DNA of 37,322 nt, from contig CALYDL010000017.1 of NCBI GenBank assembly GCA_944325145.1, positions 1 to 37,322 of the forward strand, given 5' to 3'. This DNA comes from Candidatus Gastranaerophilales bacterium. GTDB taxonomy: Bacteria; Cyanobacteriota; Vampirovibrionia; Gastranaerophilales; Gastranaerophilaceae. This document shows, piece by piece, positions 32,003 to 37,322 of the stretch. The stretch's first letter is position 1; each line of letters opens with the position of its first letter. Both the position numbers and the translations under genes were made by a program. The notes beneath the pieces were generated by a model. That model had not been told where the DNA came from. It did not search any database and saw nothing but the letters and a program-made list of their open reading frames with translations.

Positions 32003-33289
32003 ATGAAAAAGATTTTAAGCGTTTTTGTTGTTGTTTTGCTTTATTTGTTTGTCTTTATATTTGATGAGGATAAAACCGAATATAAAGTTAAAATAAACCT
32101 TCCGAAAGAAAAAATTGAAGTTAAAATTCAAAAAAAAGATAAAGCCCTTAATGTCATAAAACACCAACAAAATAAGGCTTTTTTATACCCTTCTGTTTTT
32201 GAAAAAGGAAATATTGTTTTATACCCAAATAACCCAAATGAATTTCCCTATCCGTCATTTGAACCTAAAGCAAAGGCTTGCAGGGTTTTAATAAATAAAA
32301 TTAACAATGCTAAAAAATCAATAGATTTTGCAGTTTATGGAATTGATTCGCAAGATGAATTAATTTTTGCTTTAAATAATGCTAAAAAAAGAGGCGTTAT
32401 AGTTCGAGGCGTTTCAGATTCAAACGAAATTGGCGAAGTTGCATATAAAGATGTTTTAAAGCTTAAAAATATTCCCATAACTTTAGATAATTCCCGCTAC
32501 ATTATGCACAATAAATTTTTCATAATAGACGACATTTATTTATTAACAGGCACAATGAATATGACAAATACAGGCTGCGGGGGCTACAACGGAAATTTAA
32601 TGGTTTCTGTTGAAAATAAAACAATAATAAATGCTTATAAACAAGAATTTGAACAAATGTTTAAAGGAATTTTTAAGAAAAATAAAAAAGATTTTTCAAC
32701 CCCCTTGGTTCAATTAAATAATGATGTTGAAATTAAAGCTTCTTTTTCACCATCGGGCGATATATATGAAAAAATAATGGCGCCATCCATTAAAAATGCA
32801 AAGAAAAACATTAAATTAAGCATTTTTGTTTTAACAAGAAGTGATTTAAAAAAAGATTTAATAGATGCTAAAAAAAGAGGGGTGGATGTTAAAGTTATAA
32901 TGGATTCGCTATCTGCCAAAAATTATAAAAATCATCTTGAAGAATTAAGGCAAAATGGCATTAAAGTTAAAGTTGAAAATTGGGGCGGCAAAAACCACGA
33001 AAAAACAATTTCAATAGACGATGAAATTTTAATAACGGGAAGCGCAAATTTTTCATATAATGCGGTTTTAAGAAACGATGAAAACATTTTATTTATAAAA
33101 AATAGAGAAATTACTAAATTTTATAACGGATTTTTTGGAACCCTGTATAGTTCAATTGATGATAAATATTTAAAAATTTCACCTTTAGCAGAAAGCATTG
33201 AATCAAAAGGTTCATGCTTTGATAAAATAGACAACGACTTTGACGGCAAAATTGATTTTTTGGATTCAGGCTGCAAAATTAAACAATAA
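32003..33289 (+). CDS. Exported phospholipase D-family protein (two HKD motifs) with Ca-loop-like tail
   Basis: A 428-residue protein with a membrane-spanning or signal segment at the start (SVFVVVLLYLFVFIFDEDK). Two HKD motifs form one active site: H169-x-K171-x4-D176 (MHNKFFIIDD, then GTMNMTN) and H332-x-K334-x4-D339 (NHEKTISIDD, then TGSANFS). This order and spacing match PLD-type nucleases/phosphodiesterases such as the Nuc group; phospholipid substrates are also possible. The last 25 residues, CFDKIDNDFDGKIDFLDSGC, match the C-x-D-x-[IV]-D-N-D-x-D-G-x-x-D-x-x-D-x-G-C pattern seen at the ends of secreted proteins, probably a calcium-binding, disulfide-closed loop. Promoter directly before the ATG. 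Confidence 0.87.
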   Translation: MKKILSVFVVVLLYLFVFIFDEDKTEYKVKINLPKEKIEVKIQKKDKALNVIKHQQNKAFLYPSVFEKGNIVLYPNNPNEFPYPSFEPKAKACRVLINKINNAKKSIDFAVYGIDSQDELIFALNNAKKRGVIVRGVSDSNEIGEVAYKDVLKLKNIPITLDNSRYIMHNKFFIIDDIYLLTGTMNMTNTGCGGYNGNLMVSVENKTIINAYKQEFEQMFKGIFKKNKKDFSTPLVQLNNDVEIKASFSPSGDIYEKIMAPSIKNAKKNIKLSIFVLTRSDLKKDLIDAKKRGVDVKVIMDSLSAKNYKNHLEELRQNGIKVKVENWGGKNHEKTISIDDEILITGSANFSYNAVLRNDENILFIKNREITKFYNGFFGTLYSSIDDKYLKISPLAESIESKGSCFDKIDNDFDGKIDFLDSGCKIKQ

Positions 33290-33373
33290 TAAAGCTTCAC
33301 ATTAGTTTGCACTTGCCAATTTTTTAAGATAGAATATTTATTGCTTATAAGATTTTAATCAGGAATTTTGTAT

Positions 33374-33481
33374 ATGGAATTTTTTAGAAATAATAGACGT
33401 GTAATTGTCGGCATTCTTGCCGTTGTTGTTGCTTTTTGGTTATTAGGTGCAACTATATTAATTCCGATTCTTGCAAGATAA
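33374..33481 (+). CDS. 35-residue single-span membrane peptide
   Basis: ATG at 33374, stop at 33479-33481, with AGGA 9 nt upstream. The sequence starts MEFFRNNRRVIVGILAVVVA and ends FWLLGATILIPILAR: basic N-terminus and one hydrophobic helix. Its stop lies 4 nt before the M23 peptidase ATG, so it is probably co-translated with it. It is too short for most gene finders. Function unknown; an accessory of the peptidase is one possibility. Confidence 0.65.
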   Translation: MEFFRNNRRVIVGILAVVVAFWLLGATILIPILAR

Positions 33482-33485
33482 TTTT

Positions 33486-34628
33486 ATGAAGAAAATAATA
33501 AAAATATTTGTAATATCTTTATTAGCTTTGTTTACTGTGTTTGAAGGGGTTTCGCCAAGCTTTGCAAATCAGGACAAAGCACAGCAGATTGAGCAAAAAA
33601 GAAAACAGGCAAAAAATGTAATTAAAAAATTAAAATTGCTTGAAAGAATTGAAACAGGCAAACTTTATAACAATCAAAGAAAACTGGAAAAAACCGAAAA
33701 CAGTTTAAATAATAATAAAATTCAGTATGAAAAAGCAAAAACGGAACTTGACAGATTAAAAGAAGAACTAGACCGTGAAATTGCGGAATATAATTTGTAT
33801 CAAAAAGGAACCGCAAAAAGAATAGTTCAAATTTATAAATCAAAAAGGTCCGGTTATGTTGAATTTTTAATGTCATCAGGGGATTTGAACGATTTTTTAG
33901 ACAGAATTTATTATGAAAATATCATAATGAATATTGATAAAAAGAATATGGCAAATGCAAGAGCAAGAGCCGCTTCTATCAGAAGCTTAAAACAAAAAAT
34001 GGAAAAACAAAAAGAATATTTGGCTTCGTCCATAAAAACAATGGACAGGCAGCAAAAAACCATTCAAAGTGCAATTGATAGAAACGAAAGAATGATTTAT
34101 AAACTGCAAACAGATAGGGCCGCTTGGGAAAAATCCGAAAGAGAGCTTGCAAAACAATCAGAACAATTAAGCAGGTTTATTACAAAAACTGTTAAAAACG
34201 AATCGGTTGCAACTGCTCCAAAAACATCCGGCGGTTTCTTGAGGCCTGTTTCAGGCAGGGTTACTTCTCCTTATGGCACAAGGGTTCACCCTATATTTAA
34301 AAGAACAATTAACCACACAGGCGTTGACCTTGGAATGCCCATGGGCGCTAAAGTTAAAGCGGCAAATTCGGGCAAAGTTATTTACGTTGGTTGGTATGGC
34401 GGATATGGCAAAGTTGTAATTATAGACCACGGCAGAGTAAACGGGGTTCCTGTAACAAGCTTGTATGCTCACCTTTCAAGCTACTCGGTTTCAAACGGGG
34501 TTTCTGTTTACAAAGGGCAAATAATAGGAAATGTTGGTTCAACAGGCTATTCAACAGGCCCGCACTTACATTTTGAAATAAGAGAAAACGGCAGACCTGT
34601 TAACCCTGCAAAATATGCACCGATATAA
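33486..34628 (+). CDS. Exported M23 peptidase with coiled coil (EnvC/NlpD-like)
   Basis: A 380-residue protein from the ATG at 33486 (the frame can be extended to TTG 33471 inside the upstream peptide gene, but ATG gives a normal signal peptide: KKIIKIFVISLLALFTVFEG). A long coiled coil (about 30-220: AQQIEQKRKQAKNVIKKLKL, KEELDREIAEYNLYQKGTAK) precedes the LytM/M23 domain with zinc ligands H277-x3-D281 (HTGVDLGMPMG) and the H-x-H pair in GPHLHFEIRENG (H360, H362). It resembles EnvC and other coiled-coil division-associated hydrolases, whose peptidase domain often activates amidases; here the zinc residues are intact, so it may be an active peptidoglycan endopeptidase. It is followed by the LptD-like gene. 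Confidence 0.93.
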   Translation: MKKIIKIFVISLLALFTVFEGVSPSFANQDKAQQIEQKRKQAKNVIKKLKLLERIETGKLYNNQRKLEKTENSLNNNKIQYEKAKTELDRLKEELDREIAEYNLYQKGTAKRIVQIYKSKRSGYVEFLMSSGDLNDFLDRIYYENIIMNIDKKNMANARARAASIRSLKQKMEKQKEYLASSIKTMDRQQKTIQSAIDRNERMIYKLQTDRAAWEKSERELAKQSEQLSRFITKTVKNESVATAPKTSGGFLRPVSGRVTSPYGTRVHPIFKRTINHTGVDLGMPMGAKVKAANSGKVIYVGWYGGYGKVVIIDHGRVNGVPVTSLYAHLSSYSVSNGVSVYKGQIIGNVGSTGYSTGPHLHFEIRENGRPVNPAKYAPI

Positions 34629-34629
34629 A

Positions 34630-36594
34630 ATGATAAAAATAAAAAACAAAATTTCATATCTTTTAATTTTAACCGCAATGCTTATGGGGTGCAGGTTTGC
34701 TTGCGCAAACGAAGTTGTAAGATCTGAAGAGATTGTAAGTGAAACTCTAAAGCAAATGATGGAAAACGAAGATAATAATTCCCCATCCGTTTTTGTTGGC
34801 GGCAACCAAGCTTTTAACAAAGGTGAAAGCTACAAATTTGCTGTTGATGGCGACAGGCCCGAATTCCAAATTAAAAATTTATCTGATTATCTGAAAGAAA
34901 AAAGAGCAGAAAAAGAAACTGCCCCGCAAACTTCAAACGATAACGAAAAAGACGGCATGCAAATTGATTGCACCGAAATGGAATATTTTGAAGAAAGAAA
35001 CGAACTTGAAGCAAGGGGAGATGTTTTAATTTCAACCTCATCAGGCGTTCAAGTTACCGCAGATAAAGCCATTTACAATAAAGAAAACAACACTATAAAA
35101 TTAATAAACAATGTTGAATTAAAAAAAGGCAACACAACAACCAATGGCGAATATATGCTTATAGATTTAAACGAAGAAAACGCCATTATGGATGAACCCA
35201 TTACAAGTGTTGGCAATTTAAGAATTAATGCAAAAGAAGGCTATGCTTATTCAGACAGAATTGAAAATTTGTCAGGCAATGTGGAATTAAACCAAAGAGT
35301 TGAAATGAAGCTTTATTCATCCGGCTTTACAAGCTATGGCAGAGCAATCAACGACTTAAATTTGGTTGATTTTGACCTTAAATCTTCAAGGTCAAAACCG
35401 TATAAAATAAGAACAAAAGAAATAATTATACGCCCTGAACGCGACCATGATTCAATGTTGATGAAGGATGTAGACATTTACTATAACAAAAGAAAAATTT
35501 TAAACACTTCTTCAATTGAAATATTTACAGACAAAGAAATGACATACAAAGAAGTGAACTTCCCCGTTGAATTCGGCTCACTAAAAGGTATGGGCTTGTA
35601 TTTTGGGCTTGGCTATACGTTTAAGCTGCCAAAAACATACACATTCAGAGTAACGCCTTTGTTGTCATACGGCGATAATGAAATAGGCGCAGGCGGCATT
35701 TTAATGTTGAAATCAAATAAATTAAGATTAGAAGGCGGCTGGGCATCTTCCACAAATAACCTTATTGTAGATGGTGAATATAAATTAACCGATAAATTAA
35801 CGTTTGATTTCGGGCGCCATGTATATAAAAGCGAATGGTTTAACGGTGGTACAAGAGCAGGTTATATAGGTGAACTTGCGTATGATGATTCATATCTTGT
35901 AAAAGACCTTGGAAATTCAATTTTCAGGCATAGAATTTCAGCAGGCTATGTAGCAGATTATAAAAGAGAACACCAAGAAGACGATATGAGAGATGGTTTT
36001 AGATATCGTTATATGGCAGAACTTTCAAAAAGCTTGAAAACATTCGGTTCAAAAGAACAAGATATGTATGTGAATATTAGTGCTTTAGCTCAAACAATGG
36101 CAACTGTTTATTCTGAAACAGGCGATACAATGGCACTGTTTAGAGTGGGCCCAAGCATAACATCAAGGGTAAAACGCTGGAATTCAAATATAACATATAC
36201 ATTAGGCGGAGTTCATGGCCATTCGCCATATGCATTTGATGAATACAGATATGGCCGCCAAACAATTATGTTTGATGAAAGCTTAATTTTGAATAAATAT
36301 ATATCAATCGGATACAGAGGCACATTGTCGCCTTTGAAAGATAACTACGATAAAGACATTTTAACAGAAAACAGATTTTACGCAGTTGTTGGCCCTGAAG
36401 ATGTTAAGGTTGCCTTTTCATACGACGCTGTTAGGCAAAATATGAATTTTAACTTCTTGTTCCTTTTGGGGTCAGATAACCTTGATTTAAGATATGAAAA
36501 ATTAACAATTCAAAACCCTGATAAGCTTGGCAAAAGGCAAGTTAAGCAATCAGATAAAGATTTGTATAAAATAACTGTTCCTGAAAGTTTGTAA
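34630..36594 (+). CDS. LptD-like outer-membrane barrel with OstA domain
   Basis: A 654-residue protein from ATG 34630 (an upstream in-frame ATG at 34615 lies inside the peptidase gene; neither has a good ribosome site). Signal peptide MIKIKNKISYLLILTAMLMG, then CRFACANE: cleavage after ACA, or a lipobox LMGC. A linker (about 40-110) leads to an OstA/LptA-type beta-jellyroll (about 115-235: MEYFEERNELEARGDVLIST, GVQVTADKAIYNKENNTIKL, NNVELKKGNTT), then a beta-barrel region (about 340-654: FRVTPLLSYGDNEIGAGGIL and later strands). This is the N-terminal-OstA plus barrel plan of LptD, shorter than the proteobacterial ~780 aa and similar to cyanobacterial forms. It would deliver lipopolysaccharide or another glycolipid. 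Co-directional with M23 and Gdx genes. Confidence 0.78.
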   Translation: MIKIKNKISYLLILTAMLMGCRFACANEVVRSEEIVSETLKQMMENEDNNSPSVFVGGNQAFNKGESYKFAVDGDRPEFQIKNLSDYLKEKRAEKETAPQTSNDNEKDGMQIDCTEMEYFEERNELEARGDVLISTSSGVQVTADKAIYNKENNTIKLINNVELKKGNTTTNGEYMLIDLNEENAIMDEPITSVGNLRINAKEGYAYSDRIENLSGNVELNQRVEMKLYSSGFTSYGRAINDLNLVDFDLKSSRSKPYKIRTKEIIIRPERDHDSMLMKDVDIYYNKRKILNTSSIEIFTDKEMTYKEVNFPVEFGSLKGMGLYFGLGYTFKLPKTYTFRVTPLLSYGDNEIGAGGILMLKSNKLRLEGGWASSTNNLIVDGEYKLTDKLTFDFGRHVYKSEWFNGGTRAGYIGELAYDDSYLVKDLGNSIFRHRISAGYVADYKREHQEDDMRDGFRYRYMAELSKSLKTFGSKEQDMYVNISALAQTMATVYSETGDTMALFRVGPSITSRVKRWNSNITYTLGGVHGHSPYAFDEYRYGRQTIMFDESLILNKYISIGYRGTLSPLKDNYDKDILTENRFYAVVGPEDVKVAFSYDAVRQNMNFNFLFLLGSDNLDLRYEKLTIQNPDKLGKRQVKQSDKDLYKITVPESL

Positions 36595-36596
36595 TA

Positions 36597-36914
36597 ATGG
36601 CATGGTTTTATTTGTTAATAGCTGCAATTTTTGAAGTGGGTTGGCCTTTTGGCTTAAAAATGGCAACTTTTGGCAATAATAAATTGATATGGATAATTTT
36701 TGCAATTGTTGCAATGACTTTAAGCGGAGTTTTCTTGTTTTTGGCACAAAAAACCATTCCCGTTGGCACAGCCTATGCTGTTTGGACAGGCATTGGCGCA
36801 AGCTGCACATTTCTTTTGGGCGTTATTATTTTCCATGATGCCTTTAGCTTAATGAGAGCTTTTGGAATTTTATTAATTATAGCAGGCGTAATTTTGCTAA
36901 AAATCGGGCATTAA
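36597..36914 (+). CDS. SMR family transporter, Gdx/SugE type (guanidinium exporter)
   Basis: A 105-residue four-helix small multidrug resistance protein. The membrane Glu is in AAIFEVGWPFGLKM (EVGW, then G-L-K), and helix 3 has IPVGTAYAVWTGIGASCTFL, both diagnostic for the Gdx/SugE subgroup that exports guanidinium in exchange for protons; EmrE-type members differ. It starts 2 bp after the LptD-like stop, so it is read with that transcript. No guanidine riboswitch can be seen upstream, because the upstream sequence is coding. Subgroup call from motif, substrate by family. Confidence 0.9.
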   Translation: MAWFYLLIAAIFEVGWPFGLKMATFGNNKLIWIIFAIVAMTLSGVFLFLAQKTIPVGTAYAVWTGIGASCTFLLGVIIFHDAFSLMRAFGILLIIAGVILLKIGH

Positions 36915-36919
36915 CGTAA

Positions 36920-36983
36920 TTTTCCGAGAGGGAAGAACCGGGAACCTGTGAGAGTCAATAATTTTAAGCAATAAAAAATGCCG
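36920..36983 (+). repeat. 64-bp repeat, copy 1
   Basis: Begins TTTTCCGAGAGGGAAGAACC and ends AGCAATAAAAAATGCCG. It matches copy 2 at 62 of 64 bases. The following 38 bp (36984-37021) contain tRNA-like 3'-end fragments in minus orientation (GAGTGACCACGGCA) and are not part of the repeat. Confidence 0.9.
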
Positions 36984-37021
36984 TGGTCACTCTGCCGAGG
37001 AAAAGTTGACTAAATGTCAAG

Positions 37022-37085
37022 TTTTCCGAGAGGGAAGAACCGGGAACCGGTGAGAGCCAATAATTTTAAGCAATAAAAAATGCCG
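37022..37085 (+). repeat. 64-bp repeat, copy 2, ending in the tRNA-Leu 3' end
   Basis: Same unit as copy 1, 102 bp further on. Its last 5 bp (TGCCG) are the discriminator and last acceptor bases of tRNA-Leu, so the repeat unit covers the tRNA end and its 3' flank. It contains the small dyad ACCGG-GAA-CCGGT. Confidence 0.9.
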
Positions 37086-37166
37086 ATGGCCGGACTCGAA
37101 CCGGCACGTGGGGTGAACCACACCAGATTTTGAGTCTGGCACGTCTACCAATTTCATCACATCGGC
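37081..37166 (-). tRNA. tRNA-Leu (anticodon CAA)
   Basis: Class II tRNA on the minus strand, 86 nt: acceptor GCCGATG/CATCGGC, D arm with GGTAGAC, anticodon stem CCAGA/TCTGG with loop CTCAAAA (CAA), long variable arm, T arm GCCGG TTCGAGT CCGGC, discriminator A. CCA is not encoded; TTTTTT follows at once. Confidence 0.97.
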
Positions 37167-37244
37167 AAAAGCTATTTAATTATCAAATTTATAAATCAAT
37201 GCTAACAAAAACAAAAACTTCTGTCAAAAATAAATAAAAACAAT

Positions 37245-37271
37245 AAAAAATGCCCCATAATGTTCATTATG
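37245..37271 (-). terminator. Weak terminator after the right-edge gene
   Basis: On the minus strand CATAATG-AA-CATTATG (37271-37256), then GGGGCA and six T. The stop codon of the partial gene lies within the hairpin. The T-tract segment GGCATTTTTTATTG is also found after tRNA-Leu and in repeat copy 1. Confidence 0.35.
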
Positions 37272-37322
37272 TTGCATTCAAGTTCCATAACCTCATATTA
37301 TCATTCTTTTTACCACTATTCA
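37267..37322 (-). CDS. C-terminal end of an unidentified gene
   Basis: Minus strand; the frame enters from the right edge and ends with TAA at 37269-37267. The visible residues are NSGKKNDNMRLWNLNAT. Too little is present to name a family, and the frame could be fortuitous; the following hairpin and T run support a gene end here. Confidence 0.4.
   Translation of the reverse strand, partial: NSGKKNDNMRLWNLNAT

Noticed and set aside
36500-36600. Guanidine riboswitch ahead of the Gdx-type gene
   Set aside because: The upstream bases are the end of the LptD-like coding sequence and contain no such aptamer pattern.
36920-37080. Resemblance of GAGGGAA...CCGGTGAGAGCC to part of a cobalamin riboswitch
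   Set aside because: The conserved CCGCCACTG-type core and the following stems are missing, and the position after two tRNA-proximal repeat copies fits duplication better.
1-37322. CRISPR array or complete prophage
   Set aside because: No regularly spaced direct repeats were seen; the only phage-type gene set is the three-gene terminase cassette without structural genes.

Overview
The window is about 37 kb of AT-rich bacterial DNA, densely coding on both strands. Outer-membrane assembly genes (a three-POTRA Omp85/BamA protein and an LptD-like barrel) show a diderm cell. Low G+C, a GyrA C-terminal motif (RATRGKGG) that I recall as cyanobacterial-type, IspD, and several proteins opening with M-[NK]-I-[NS] followed by an F-x-G motif together suggest a non-photosynthetic cyanobacterial relative of the Gastranaerophilales/Vampirovibrionia (Melainabacteria) type. 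This placement is inference, roughly 0.7.

Layout. 1-2580: end of a secreted protein gene, tRNA-His, an AbrB/MazE-like small protein, a secreted SNase-like protein, a REP-associated tyrosine transposase (RAYT) with three REP-like hairpins (one inside its own ORF), a gene remnant and an exported ankyrin protein. 2593-9985: housekeeping block with gyrA, nadE, bamA-like and ispD. 10068-12473: a lineage-type hypothetical protein and an orphan phage-type cassette ending in a terminase large subunit. 12503-20860: a DMT transporter, trpDCFBA (no trpE/G here), an amino-acid-binding lipoprotein, a YitT protein and a one-chain class I fumarase. 20874-27793: tRNA-Pro, a glycan cluster (GT2, a frameshifted capsule-type glycosyltransferase, a DRE-TIM aldolase-like enzyme), a PARP-like ADP-ribosyltransferase candidate, and a large Clp/FtsH-like protein with degenerate ATPase motifs but an intact M41 protease. 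28034-31879: radical SAM protein, a hypothetical protein, rnhB, rbgA, rplS. 32003-37166: a PLD-type nuclease, an envelope run (35-aa membrane peptide, M23 peptidase, LptD-like protein, Gdx-type SMR exporter), a duplicated tRNA-flanking repeat and tRNA-Leu.

Most notable: (i) the Clp/FtsH pseudo-ATPase protease; (ii) the ADP-ribosyltransferase-like protein next to the glycan genes; (iii) a shared N-terminal tag in three unrelated proteins; (iv) a recurring -10 box 6-9 nt before start codons that lack a Shine-Dalgarno, suggesting leaderless mRNAs in about ten genes; (v) a RAYT carrying its own REP hairpin in frame.

How genes work together: trpDCFBA forms a tightly overlapping tryptophan operon; bamA-like and lptD-like genes with the M23 peptidase serve envelope biogenesis; rplS, rbgA and rnhB are a translation/replication group in a conserved order; the glycan genes 21045-23818 look like one operon, possibly led by the ADP-ribosyltransferase gene.
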